Both the position numbers and the translations under genes were made by a program. The notes below the pieces were generated by a model. The model did no database searches, was not told the DNA's origin, and saw only the letters and a list, made by a program, of their open reading frames with translations. A DNA stretch of 64,000 nt, from the NCBI GenBank assembly GCA_947475295.1, contig CANJLF010000007.1, positions 55,358 through 119,357 on the forward strand. Direction: 5' to 3'. Numbering within the stretch: position 1 is the stretch's first letter; every line of letters starts with the position of its first letter. Shown piece after piece: positions 52,375 to 60,896 of this stretch. The stretch comes from Fidelibacterota bacterium. Its GTDB lineage: Bacteria; Pseudomonadota; Alphaproteobacteria; Rhodospirillales; Rhodospirillaceae.

Positions 52375-53094
52375 ATGACAAAAAATAGAGCGCTGCCGCG
52401 CCTGATGCCGGGATTGATCCCAGGATTGATCCCGGGACTGATCATGGCGGCGGCATTAATGTGCTCGGGCCTCTCTATGGCCGCCGAGGAAAACGACCCC
52501 GTGAAAGTTGCCCTGGAAGCGGCCTCCGATGCCGCCGCCGCCGCCAGGGTGGCCGATCTTCAGCGCGATCCCAATTCGCCGGTGCTGGGTAATCCCCAGG
52601 GTGACGTCGTGCTGGTCAAGTTCTTCGACTATCAATGCCCCTATTGCAAGGCGGTGGAGCCGAAGCTCGATAAGCTTCTGGCCGACGACAAGGGCGTGAA
52701 GATTGTCGTCAAGGAATTTCCCATCCTCGGCCCGGTATCGGTAATTGCGTCCAAGGCGGCGCTAGCCTCCGTGCGCCAAGGCAAATACGCCGCCTATCAT
52801 CACGCGATGATGGCCTATCGCGGTAAGCTTACCGACGAGGTGATTTTCACCACCGCCAAGGACGTGGGTCTTGATGTCGACAAACTGCGCAAAGACATGA
52901 TCTCACCCGAGGTGGCTGATCAGTTGCTCGCCAATTTCAATCTCGCGCGGGCATTGAAGATTACTTTGACGCCGGGGTATTTTGTCGGCACCCACGAATT
53001 GGCGGGCGTGTCAGTTAAAACCTCCTCGGCGGCGATTGATTTTCCGGCCGAGGTTGCTGCCGCGCGCGCCGCCAATAAGACTGTAAAAAAATAG
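52375..53094 (+). CDS. Periplasmic DsbA-family thiol-disulfide protein
   Basis: A 239-residue thioredoxin-fold protein, probably a disulfide oxidase or isomerase (DsbA/DsbC-like, Com1 type). The active site is CPYC (FFDYQCPYCKAVEP) and the cis-Pro loop is ITLTPGYFVGTHELAG. Residues between are helical, as in DsbA. ATG 52375 with GGGGAG upstream is preferred over the longer open frame. The signal peptide contains three exact Pro-Gly-Leu-Ile repeats encoded by a 12-bp tandem repeat. It may help mature the Cys-rich exported proteins of this region. Confidence 0.87.
   Translation: MTKNRALPRLMPGLIPGLIPGLIMAAALMCSGLSMAAEENDPVKVALEAASDAAAAARVADLQRDPNSPVLGNPQGDVVLVKFFDYQCPYCKAVEPKLDKLLADDKGVKIVVKEFPILGPVSVIASKAALASVRQGKYAAYHHAMMAYRGKLTDEVIFTTAKDVGLDVDKLRKDMISPEVADQLLANFNLARALKITLTPGYFVGTHELAGVSVKTSSAAIDFPAEVAAARAANKTVKK
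52408..52443 (+). repeat. Three 12-bp tandem repeats inside a signal-peptide coding region
   Basis: Units at 52408, 52420 and 52432, each encoding Pro-Gly-Leu-Ile, differ by one base from one another. Slippage here would change signal-peptide length in steps of four residues. Confidence 0.9.
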
Positions 53095-53234
53095 CGGGCA
53101 AAAACGAGCGGGCTAGCTTCGCGCGCTTTTCAACCTGTCCTACAAAACGGCTAAATTAAGACCGACGTCTCCCCGGAACTCTCAGGATCTGGCCACGTTG
53201 TATCCATGTGTCTGTATGGATATAGGAGGCTCCG

Positions 53235-53489
53235 ATGAAAACCACTCAAAGCACGATCATCCGCAAGGGCGTCATCGCTGCGGTGTTGGTTGGCTCGGCC
53301 CTGGCGTTGAGCGCCTGCGGCGACGGTTATTCGCGCCCGTCCGTGGGCGTCGGCATTTCATCCGGTGATTTTGCCACCCCGCGCGACCGCGATGCCGACG
53401 GCATCCCCAATCGCTACGACAATGACCGGGACGGCGACGGCGTGCCGAACCGCTTCGATTGGAACCCGAACAATCCTTACCGCCGCTAA
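53235..53489 (+). CDS. Small lipoprotein with calcium-binding (thrombospondin type 3-like) repeats
   Basis: An 84-residue lipoprotein with the lipobox LSAC near residue 28. The mature part has two Asp-rich repeats (RDRDADGIPNRYDNDRDGDG, VPNRFDWNPNNPYRR) in the DxDxDG pattern that binds calcium in thrombospondin type-3 and OmpA-linker repeats. AGGAGG lies 7 bases before the ATG. A strong terminator follows, so it is monocistronic. Confidence 0.8.
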   Translation: MKTTQSTIIRKGVIAAVLVGSALALSACGDGYSRPSVGVGISSGDFATPRDRDADGIPNRYDNDRDGDGVPNRFDWNPNNPYRR

Positions 53490-53508
53490 CTAGCATCACG
53501 GCGTTTCC

Positions 53509-53544
53509 AAACGGCCCGCTCCACTGTCAGCGGGCCGTTTTTTT
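53509..53544 (+). terminator. Intrinsic terminator
   Basis: A perfect 12-bp stem (53509-53520 and 53529-53540), an 8-base loop and a run of seven T. Confidence 0.93.
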
Positions 53545-53618
53545 ATTGCGCCCGATCTCCTTGTCCCCGGTTGGCGCCCCCGTAGTCCGGGCGGGAATTT
53601 GTTGCTATCTTCCGGTCC

Positions 53619-55478
53619 ATGCCGACCCCCACCCTTGCCGACATCAAGTTTCAGGAAGGTGATGCTTTATATCAGCAGCACCGCCTGGCCGAAGCCATTG
53701 CCTGCTACGACCAGACGCTCGCGCTCGATTCCGGTCATATGATGGCGCTTTATATGCGGGGCGCCGCCTTGTTCCAACTGAGGCACCTGGATGCGGCTGC
53801 CGACAGTCTCCATGCCGCTCTGAGATTGGCCCCCGACTATGCCCCCGCTCACAACATCCTGGGGGTGGTCTTGAGCGGCCTCGGTCATTCCGAGGCCGCG
53901 CTGGAGAGTTACAACACCGCCATCCGTCTCAAACCGATCTTTGCCTCGCCCTATATCAACCGCAGCCTGATTTTACGACACCAGGGTCGCTTTGAAGAAT
54001 CGCTGGCCAGTCTGGATCGGGCCCTGGCCCTTGCCCCCAATAATCCCAACGCGCACAGCAATCGCGGCTCATTGCTGACCGAGATGAATCAACCGGCCGC
54101 AGCAATTCCCAGCCTCACGCGCGCTTTGCAGATCAACCCGGCAATGCCTTTCCTGCCGGGCATTCGCGTGCTCAACAAAATGTTTCTCTGCGACTGGAGC
54201 AACTTCGACGCCGAGCTCGCCGACCTCTCCGCCAGGATCGCGCGCGGTGAACCGGCGGCGCCGACCTGGTCGCTGGTCGGGCTCCTGGACTCGGCCGATC
54301 TGCAGCGCAAGGCCGCCGAAATCTGGACGGCGATGGAATGCCCGGAAAATCCGGCGCTGGGTCCGTTGCCCGCACACCCCCGCCCGAAGGATATTAGTCA
54401 AGGGCGCATCAGGCTTGGTTATTATTCGGCCGACTTCCACCGCCACGCCACCGCTTACCTGATCGCGGAACTATTCGAGTGCCACGACCGCAGTAAGTTC
54501 GAGGTCATCGCCTTTTCCTTCGGCCCCCAGAATGGCGACGACATGCAAAAGCGCATCATCGCTGCCTGCGACCGTTATGTCGATGTGACCACGCGTACCG
54601 ACCGCGAGGTGGCGGCCCTGTCGCGGGAAATGGAGATCGACATCGCCGTGGATCTGAAAGGCCTTAGCGGCGGCCATCGCTTGGGCATTTTTGCTCACCG
54701 CGCCGCGCCGATCCAGGTGGCCTATCTGGGTTATCCCTGCACCTTGGGTGCGCCGTACATCGACTACCTCATCGCCGACAACACCATTATCCCCGATGCG
54801 TCGCGGCACTTTTATACCGAGAAAATCGTCAATCTTCCCAACAGCTACCAGGTCAACGACCGCAAGCGCAAAGTCGGCGACCAGGTTTTCACCCGCACCG
54901 AGCTCGGCTTGCCGGACTCCGGCTTCGTATTCTGCTGTTTCAACAATCACTATAAAATCACTCCGGCTACCTTTAATGCCTGGATGCGGATTCTGAAGGC
55001 TGTTGAGGGTAGCGTGCTCTGGCTACTGTCAGAAGATCCCGCGGCCGCCGCGAACTTGCGCCGCGAAGCGCAAACGCGCGGTGTCGATCCGTCACGCTTG
55101 GTCTTTGCGGGTCGCACCCAGCCGGAAGAACATCTCGCGCGGCACCAGGTCGCCGACTTATTCCTCGATACGCTGCCTTACAACGCCCACACCACCGCCA
55201 GCGATGCGCTCTGGGTCGGCCTGCCGGTGCTCACCTGTCCGGGCGAGACCTTTCCCTCCCGTGTCGCCGCCAGCCTGCTCACGGCATTGGATATGCCCGA
55301 GATGATCGCGCCGGCCATGGCCGCCTATGAGGCGTTGGCCGTGCAATTGGCCAAAGAGCCCGAGCGCCTTGCGGCCGTTAGGCAGAAGCTCGCGCGCAAC
55401 CGCGCGACGTCACCGCTATTTGATACGGATCTGTTCACCCGCAATATCGAAGCGGCTTATATCGAGATGCGCGGCTAG
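53619..55478 (+). CDS. SPINDLY/OGT-family O-linked N-acetylglucosamine transferase (TPR + GT41)
   Basis: A 619-residue protein. About five TPR units are N-terminal (for example HMMALYMRGAALFQLRHLDA, APAHNILGVVLSGLGHSEAA, PNAHSNRGSLLTEMNQPAAA). The GT41 catalytic domain is C-terminal: LGYYSADFHRHATAYLIAEL (conserved catalytic-region His), PIQVAYLGYPCTLGAPYIDY, CCFNNHYKITPATFNAWMRI (Lys near UDP), and DLFLDTLPYNAHTTASDALW followed by VGLPVLTCPG. It transfers a sugar to Ser/Thr of protein targets. In alphaproteobacteria such enzymes have been tied to flagellin or surface-protein glycosylation, which I cannot test here. Confidence 0.92.
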   Translation: MPTPTLADIKFQEGDALYQQHRLAEAIACYDQTLALDSGHMMALYMRGAALFQLRHLDAAADSLHAALRLAPDYAPAHNILGVVLSGLGHSEAALESYNTAIRLKPIFASPYINRSLILRHQGRFEESLASLDRALALAPNNPNAHSNRGSLLTEMNQPAAAIPSLTRALQINPAMPFLPGIRVLNKMFLCDWSNFDAELADLSARIARGEPAAPTWSLVGLLDSADLQRKAAEIWTAMECPENPALGPLPAHPRPKDISQGRIRLGYYSADFHRHATAYLIAELFECHDRSKFEVIAFSFGPQNGDDMQKRIIAACDRYVDVTTRTDREVAALSREMEIDIAVDLKGLSGGHRLGIFAHRAAPIQVAYLGYPCTLGAPYIDYLIADNTIIPDASRHFYTEKIVNLPNSYQVNDRKRKVGDQVFTRTELGLPDSGFVFCCFNNHYKITPATFNAWMRILKAVEGSVLWLLSEDPAAAANLRREAQTRGVDPSRLVFAGRTQPEEHLARHQVADLFLDTLPYNAHTTASDALWVGLPVLTCPGETFPSRVAASLLTALDMPEMIAPAMAAYEALAVQLAKEPERLAAVRQKLARNRATSPLFDTDLFTRNIEAAYIEMRG

Positions 55479-55918
55479 CTGTCGTCGCTGATGCTATGCT
55501 TTGTCGCGGTCAGGTCGATCACGCGTTTTGACAGGTACTCGATCCAATAGCGCACAAACGGATCGGCATCGCCGAGCTTCTTTTGTAACTTCTCTTGGCT
55601 GATGGTCAGAAGTTCGCAGCCGGTTTCGGTGCGGGCCGATGCGGTGCGCTGCGACTTGGCCATGAGCGCGAGCTCGCCGAACATCTGGCCAGGTTTGATC
55701 TTCACCAGCACGCGTTCCAGCGTTCCGCCCATGCCGGTGACGATGGTGACGTCGCCGCGCAGCAGGATATAGGCGTTTCGCGCCCCGTCGCCTTCTTGAA
55801 AGATAGTGGTGGCGGGCGGGAAAACCTTGCGGTCCAGAACCTCTTTGACGGCTTTGACCGCGTAATCGGATGCTTCGTCGTCGGAAGCCATGTTCCGAAC
55901 CCCCAGGAATTTCGCCAT
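55475..55918 (-). CDS. Cyclic-nucleotide-binding domain protein
   Basis: A 147-residue single-domain protein of the Crp/cNMP-binding fold without a helix-turn-helix. Motifs are FPPATTIFQEGDGARNAYIL, RGDVTIV, IKPGQMFGELALMAKSQRTA (phosphate-binding cassette with Gly-Glu-Leu-Ala and Arg) and ETGCELLTISQEKL. It can bind cAMP or cGMP but has no visible output domain, so it probably acts with a partner. It converges on the OGT gene with overlapping stops. Confidence 0.87.
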   Translation of the reverse strand: MAKFLGVRNMASDDEASDYAVKAVKEVLDRKVFPPATTIFQEGDGARNAYILLRGDVTIVTGMGGTLERVLVKIKPGQMFGELALMAKSQRTASARTETGCELLTISQEKLQKKLGDADPFVRYWIEYLSKRVIDLTATKHSISDDS

Positions 55919-56039
55919 TGTACCGTCAGGAGGCCGCGGTCGGTCAAGGACGGAAGGCGCCGGCGCGGGGCAGAAACCTAAGCTGGTCAGCGGTTTGTGC
56001 GGGCGGCCACGATGCCTGCTTCAACGCTAGTGTCCGCCA

Positions 56040-56642
56040 CTAGATCCCGACGCAGGTTTTAATCTCGACGTCGGGGAAGGGCGCCGCCGCCAGAAATAGG
56101 TCAAGGCGGGCTTTGGCGTCGGCCAGATCTTGTGGCATCCGCCCCCTGAGCACGACGTAAACGATCTTGCGCTGATGTCCGGGGCCGAGTTGCGCCACAG
56201 CTTCGTTCATGATCTTGGTGAATTTTTCCGCAATGAAGGTTTCCGGCGCTTCGCCGGAAATCTCGACGGTTTTGACTTCGCACAGCACCTGGCGCCCGTC
56301 TAAGGTCGCCGAAAGATCCGGGCTCTTGCGGTCGTAAGTGTGGGCGACAAAAGCGATGTCGCGGCAGCCCAGGCTCTTGAGATAACTATAGCCCTTGGCC
56401 TCATTCAGAAGATCGAACAGCGCCCGGACGCCTTCGCGCCGAAGCCGTGCGAAGCGTTTGACCGCTTCGCCCTTCAACGCGGCCCACGCGGCATCGTCTA
56501 AGCCGTCGAGATCGGCCGCGTAGCCGCCCATGCGCGCGGCGATATCGGTCTTTAGAGCGCGGTCGACGTTATAAAACAAAGCACCACGCTTGGCGGCTTC
56601 GCCCAGGGCCTGCACAAGCTCGATGACGCGGCTGCTACGCAA
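56040..56642 (-). CDS. Hypothetical protein with PD-(D/E)XK nuclease-like signature
   Basis: A 200-residue protein. The segment SPDLSATLDGRQVLCEVKTV has the spacing of a PD-(D/E)XK active site (Pro-Asp, then Glu-Val-Lys at the end of a strand). The rest is mainly helical, with an Arg-rich first half. It stands alone and has no obvious toxin, restriction or phage neighbour. It could be a repair or defence nuclease, or a degenerate fold member. Confidence 0.6.
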   Translation of the reverse strand: MRSSRVIELVQALGEAAKRGALFYNVDRALKTDIAARMGGYAADLDGLDDAAWAALKGEAVKRFARLRREGVRALFDLLNEAKGYSYLKSLGCRDIAFVAHTYDRKSPDLSATLDGRQVLCEVKTVEISGEAPETFIAEKFTKIMNEAVAQLGPGHQRKIVYVVLRGRMPQDLADAKARLDLFLAAAPFPDVEIKTCVGI

Positions 56643-56750
56643 CTTCTTCCTGAGCCGCGGTCAGTAAGCCGGCAATGTAGCCGTTCGCAAAAGCAAAACC
56701 TCGCGGCATTTGCGCATCATCCCCCGCGGTGTGGTGCTGGAAGCGCTTGA

Positions 56751-57725
56751 TTACTTCTGAGAGTCGAGAATGGGCCGGTAAGGACCTAAGCGGTGCTGCT
56801 CCAGTGGAAAATTGTCGACAAACGGCGGGAAGGGGGCATCCACAGGCTTGCGAGACCGGTTTGGGTAATCGCGGTCAAGATTGGCGCGCTTAGGCCGTGG
56901 CTGGCTATTAATGTAAGCCGCAACATCCCAGGCTTCCTCATTTGATAGCTTAGGTTTGTCGCCAGCCACGCCAAACGGCATATTCGCATGGATGAAGGCG
57001 GCGGATGAAATCAGGCGGTGCATACCCGCACCGTCGTTGAAGGTGTCGGGTCCCCACAGTGGCGGGAACATATAACCCTGCGCATCTCCCGCCGTGCCTT
57101 TGCGCTGACCGCGTCCGTTGGCCTGATGGCACACCGCGCAGTTTTCTTTATAAACCGCCGCGCCGCGCCGCGGATCGGCGGCGCGATTGAGCAACGCCAG
57201 TGCCGGCGTTCCTCGGCCCGGTAGCGACGTGCCCACAGGTATGCCAGTGCTCAAAAATTGGATATAGGCCATCAGGGCTTTCATCTCTTTACCGCCGACA
57301 GGAAGAGCTCGTCCATTCATGCTGCGCTCGAAGCAACCGTTTATGCGCTCTTCCAAAGTCCGCACCTCATCCTCTCTTCCCATGTAAGTCGGGAACGCCC
57401 CATAGACTCCGATCAACGGCAGGGCAAACCGCTGGGTTCCGGCTTTCAAATGGCAGCTCTGGCAGGACAAATTATTTCCGGAGTACCGCATTCTTTTTTC
57501 GGCCACTTCCGGGCCGACGAGGGCGTAGGTCTCGGCGATAAGCCGCTGGCCGTAAAGCACTGTATCCTTCAAGGCGCCGGCGGGCAGCGTTTCCGGGTCC
57601 GGCTCTGGCCACTGTACGGCGGGTGCCGCCGACTGCTGCGCGAAGGCGTTCAAAGCGAGGAATATCGCGGTGCAAAATGCGAAAACCGCCGTTCTACCAC
57701 TAGCGAGAATCATGAATCTGTCCAT
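56751..57725 (-). CDS. Dihaem c-type cytochrome (TsdA-like)
   Basis: A 324-residue periplasmic protein with a signal peptide (from MDRFMILASG to LNAFAQ) and two CXXCH haem sites (LSCQSCHLKAGTQ and ENCAVCHQANG). The first domain has RYSGNNLSCQSCH, GRED and INGCFERSMNGRALP, which resemble thiosulfate dehydrogenase TsdA and SoxA-type domains. The second is an ordinary cytochrome c domain. It probably oxidises a sulfur compound or passes electrons from one. ATG 57725 is used because the earlier open frame lacks a signal. It is divergent from a DsrE-like gene with about 116 bp between starts. Confidence 0.8.
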   Translation of the reverse strand: MDRFMILASGRTAVFAFCTAIFLALNAFAQQSAAPAVQWPEPDPETLPAGALKDTVLYGQRLIAETYALVGPEVAEKRMRYSGNNLSCQSCHLKAGTQRFALPLIGVYGAFPTYMGREDEVRTLEERINGCFERSMNGRALPVGGKEMKALMAYIQFLSTGIPVGTSLPGRGTPALALLNRAADPRRGAAVYKENCAVCHQANGRGQRKGTAGDAQGYMFPPLWGPDTFNDGAGMHRLISSAAFIHANMPFGVAGDKPKLSNEEAWDVAAYINSQPRPKRANLDRDYPNRSRKPVDAPFPPFVDNFPLEQHRLGPYRPILDSQK

Positions 57726-57841
57726 GTATTTAGCCCAAGGGAACACGATTACGTTACCTTTCGCCTCAGCATCCCACAACCAAGTTGTACAGCTTGGTTG
57801 CACCAACTACCATGGCCGGCACAGCATCCTGGGAGGAAACC

Positions 57842-58303
57842 ATGTTCAAGAAATCGCGATTGGCGGCGGTTCTAGGCGCACTTTCCCTACTTACCTTGTT
57901 CGCGAGCGCGCAGGGCGCTTTCGCACAACAATCCACTGAGCATCGCCTTGTCCTCCAAGTTGACACCGAGGATACCCAGACGATGAACATCACCCTCGCC
58001 AATGCCATGAACGCGAAGAAATATTATGATGAGAAAGGTCAGTCCGTCACGATCGAAATTGTCGCTTATGGCCCCGGCATCATGATGCTGCGCAGCGACA
58101 CATCGCCGGTCAAGGACCGCATCAATGAAGCCAGGAAAAGCATACCCAATATAGCGCTCAGCATGTGTGGCAATGCCAAGGCGAACGCCGAGAAACGCGA
58201 GGGTCACGCGATTACCCCACTGGAGGGCGTGAAAGTCGTGCCGGCGGGAATTGTGCGCATCATGGAACTGCAGGAACAGGGTTACAGCTACGTGCGACCC
58301 TAG
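57842..58303 (+). CDS. Exported DsrE/DsrF-like protein
   Basis: A 153-residue protein. It has a signal peptide (LLTLFASAQGAFA), then the small Rossmann-like DsrE fold (HRLVLQVDTEDTQTMNITLA, VTIEIVAYGPGIMMLRSDTS, IALSMCGNAKANAEKREG, KVVPAGIVRIMELQEQGYSY). The Cys in ALSMCGNA sits where DsrE-family sulfur carriers bind sulfur. ATG 57842 has GGGAGG upstream. Divergent pairing with the TsdA-like cytochrome suggests a joint role in sulfur handling. Confidence 0.82.
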   Translation: MFKKSRLAAVLGALSLLTLFASAQGAFAQQSTEHRLVLQVDTEDTQTMNITLANAMNAKKYYDEKGQSVTIEIVAYGPGIMMLRSDTSPVKDRINEARKSIPNIALSMCGNAKANAEKREGHAITPLEGVKVVPAGIVRIMELQEQGYSYVRP

Positions 58304-58522
58304 CGGCACGAAGGCGGCGGTGGCGGGGATTGAGAGGGCCGCCTCAGCAGAAGAGTCGCGCACCTCGGACCTTCGACCCCTGCCTCCACGGCAGGAGAGA
58401 TTTCGCCTCGTCGTCGGAAATCCTTCAAGAGCCCAATGGCGGCCCTTGTATGCCGTGATATCTTAGCGCCGATCACGCGCTCACGGCATGCCCCCGCGCG
58501 TGCAAAATAGCGGAACTCTTCG

Positions 58523-59584
58523 ATGAAGATTTTGATGTTGCCCGGCGACGGTATTGGGCCTGAAATTTCCAGCGCGACCCGCGAGGTTCTCGCCGCTGCC
58601 TCGGACGCCTTCGGTCTGAAGCTCGCGTTCGAGGAACTGCCGGTAGGCCATGCGAGTCTGGAACAGTATGGCGCGACCCTTCCGCCGAATTTTGCGCAGC
58701 GCTTGCGGGCCGCCGACGGCATCGTTCTCGGTCCCGCATCGACGGCCGACTTTAAAGATGCCGGCAAGGGCGAGGTCAATCCTTCCATGTATCTGCGCAA
58801 GGAGCTCGACCTCTTTGCCAATATCCGTCCCGCCCGAACCATGGACGGCGTCAAAGCGCCGGTTGGTCCCTTTGACCTGGTCGTGGTGCGGGAAAACGTC
58901 GAAGGCTTCTACGCCGACCGCAATATGGAAAAGGGCAATGCCGAGATGCTGGTCACGCCGGACGTGGCCATCTCGCTCAGGCGCGTGACGCGTTATTGCA
59001 GCGAACGCATCGCCCGCGCCGGCTTTGAACTCGCCATGCGCCGCAAAAAGCATGTGACGCTGGTTCACAAGGCCAATGTGCTGAAGATCGGCGACGGCCT
59101 TTTCCTGGACTCCTGCCGCGCTGTTGCCCGCGACTATCCGGAGGTCGTGGTCGATGATGTCATTGTCGATGCCATGATGGCCCACGCCGTGCGTAACCCT
59201 TCTAAATTCGACGTCATCGTCACCACCAACATGTTTGGGGATATTCTGTCCGATCTCACCGCCGAGCTCTCGGGCAGCATCGGCCTCGGGGGATCGGTCA
59301 ATGCCGGTGCCGACCATGCCATGGCGCAGGCCGCCCACGGTTCGGCCCCCGACATCGCCGGCCAGGACAAGGCCAATCCCTTTTCGCTGATCCTTTCCGC
59401 GGCGCTTCTGCTCGATTGGATGGGCCAGCGCCACAAGCGCGACGCCTTCATCAAGGCGGGCGCCGCCATCGAGGCAGCTGTGCGGGGGGCGGTGCGGGCA
59501 GGGGAGTCCACAATCGACGTGGGCGGTAAGCTTGGCACGCAGGCTACGGGCAAGGCGCTGGCCGCTCGCTTATGCGCGCACTGA
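58523..59584 (+). CDS. Isopropylmalate/isocitrate dehydrogenase-family enzyme
   Basis: A 353-residue NAD(P)-dependent beta-decarboxylating dehydrogenase. It has the N-terminal MLPGDGIGPEI, substrate-binding arginines in FANIRPARTMDG and RENVEGFYADR, Lys in VTLVHKANVLKIGDGLF, metal-binding Asp residues in TTNMFGDILSDLTAEL, and HGSAPDIAGQDKANPF. The fused context (MFS permease and amidohydrolase) differs from leucine biosynthesis and suggests a catabolic 2-hydroxyacid such as tartrate, malate or a related acid. The exact substrate is unknown. Confidence 0.88.
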   Translation: MKILMLPGDGIGPEISSATREVLAAASDAFGLKLAFEELPVGHASLEQYGATLPPNFAQRLRAADGIVLGPASTADFKDAGKGEVNPSMYLRKELDLFANIRPARTMDGVKAPVGPFDLVVVRENVEGFYADRNMEKGNAEMLVTPDVAISLRRVTRYCSERIARAGFELAMRRKKHVTLVHKANVLKIGDGLFLDSCRAVARDYPEVVVDDVIVDAMMAHAVRNPSKFDVIVTTNMFGDILSDLTAELSGSIGLGGSVNAGADHAMAQAAHGSAPDIAGQDKANPFSLILSAALLLDWMGQRHKRDAFIKAGAAIEAAVRGAVRAGESTIDVGGKLGTQATGKALAARLCAH

Positions 59585-59609
59585 CCTAAAGCGGCTTCGG
59601 GGGATGGGG

Positions 59610-60896
59610 ATGGCCGACGCACAAGACGCGGCGATATTGCGCAAGGTGGCGCTGCGCTTCCTGCCCCTGCTGATTACCGCCTACATCGTCAATTACATCG
59701 ACCGCACCAGTCTCGGCGTCGGCGCGCTCACCATGAACCGCGATCTCGGCCTGACGCCCTCGCAATACGGCTGGGCCGCGGGCGTCTTCTTCGCCGGCTA
59801 TTGCCTGTTCGAAATCCCCAGCAACCTCGCCCTCTATCGCTTCGGCGCGCGCAAGTGGCTCGCCCGCATCATGATTACCTGGGGCATCGCCTCGGCCCTG
59901 ACTGCCTTTGTCACGGGGCCCATCAGCTTCGTCATCGTCCGCTTCCTGTTGGGTGTGGCCGAAGCTGGGTTCTTTCCCGGCGTCGCCTATTTCCTGGCCT
60001 GTTGGTTTCCTAAGGCCTATCGCGCGCGCGTGCTGGCCTGGTTCCTGATCGCCATCCCGCTTTCTTCGGTGATCGGCACACCGCTCAGCGGCGCGCTCCT
60101 TGAAATGGATGGGATTTGGGGCTTCGCCGGCTGGCAGTGGATGTTCATCCTCATCAGTCTTCCTGCCGTCGTCCTCGGCGTCGTCGTGCTCCGGGTCTTG
60201 TGCAACACACCCGCCGAGGCCACATGGCTCACGCCCATTGAGCGCGCCCGGCTCGCTCAGATGCTGGATGAACCGCCCGTCCCGCATCAGCGCACCCGCG
60301 TACTGGAAGCCTTCGCCGACACCCGCGTCTTGATATTGGCTGGGATCCAGTTCGGCCTGATCGTCGGCAGCTATGGGATCGGACTGTGGCTGCCGCAAAT
60401 CATCAAGACCGAAGCGCTCACCAACTTTGAGACCAGCATGCTCTCGACCCTTCCCTATGTGGTGGCGACAATCGGCGCGCTGGTATGGGCCTATGTCGCC
60501 GACAAGCGGGCGAGCTATCTCAATAACATCGCGATAGCCCTGCTGCTGGCGGCTGTGGCTCTGTTGCCGTCGTTGGTTAGCGCGTCGGCGAGCATCGGGC
60601 TTGCCGGCATCACGCTTTCGCTGCTTGGCATTAACGCGGCGCGGGCGCTGTTCTGGTCAGTGCCGACCCGCTTCCTCTCGGGTGCCGCGGCTGCGGGCGG
60701 TTTGGCCTTTATCAACTCCATTGGTACAATCGGAGGGTTCGTAGGTCCCCCGCTCGTCGGCATATTACGCGAAAGCACGGGCGGTTATGCGGCTGGCTTC
60801 GGCGCCATCGCCGGTTTTCTGTTCCTATCGACGCTTCTGACCTTATTGCTCCGTCACTTAAGCCGCGCCAATACCGTCCGGGAGAAGACCCCATGA
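59610..60896 (+). CDS. MFS transporter, anion:cation symporter (ACS) type
   Basis: A 428-residue twelve-helix inner-membrane permease. It has NYIDRTSLGVGALTMNRDLG with the loop-2 region FFAGYCLFEIPSNLALYRFG ARKW, typical of the ACS (phthalate, tartrate, galactonate) subfamily, and GVAEAGFFPGVAYFLACWFP. A GGGGG tract precedes ATG 59604 and ATG 59610; spacing favours 59610. It probably imports the organic acid used by the flanking enzymes. The stop overlaps the next start (ATGA). Confidence 0.88.
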   Translation: MADAQDAAILRKVALRFLPLLITAYIVNYIDRTSLGVGALTMNRDLGLTPSQYGWAAGVFFAGYCLFEIPSNLALYRFGARKWLARIMITWGIASALTAFVTGPISFVIVRFLLGVAEAGFFPGVAYFLACWFPKAYRARVLAWFLIAIPLSSVIGTPLSGALLEMDGIWGFAGWQWMFILISLPAVVLGVVVLRVLCNTPAEATWLTPIERARLAQMLDEPPVPHQRTRVLEAFADTRVLILAGIQFGLIVGSYGIGLWLPQIIKTEALTNFETSMLSTLPYVVATIGALVWAYVADKRASYLNNIAIALLLAAVALLPSLVSASASIGLAGITLSLLGINAARALFWSVPTRFLSGAAAAGGLAFINSIGTIGGFVGPPLVGILRESTGGYAAGFGAIAGFLFLSTLLTLLLRHLSRANTVREKTP

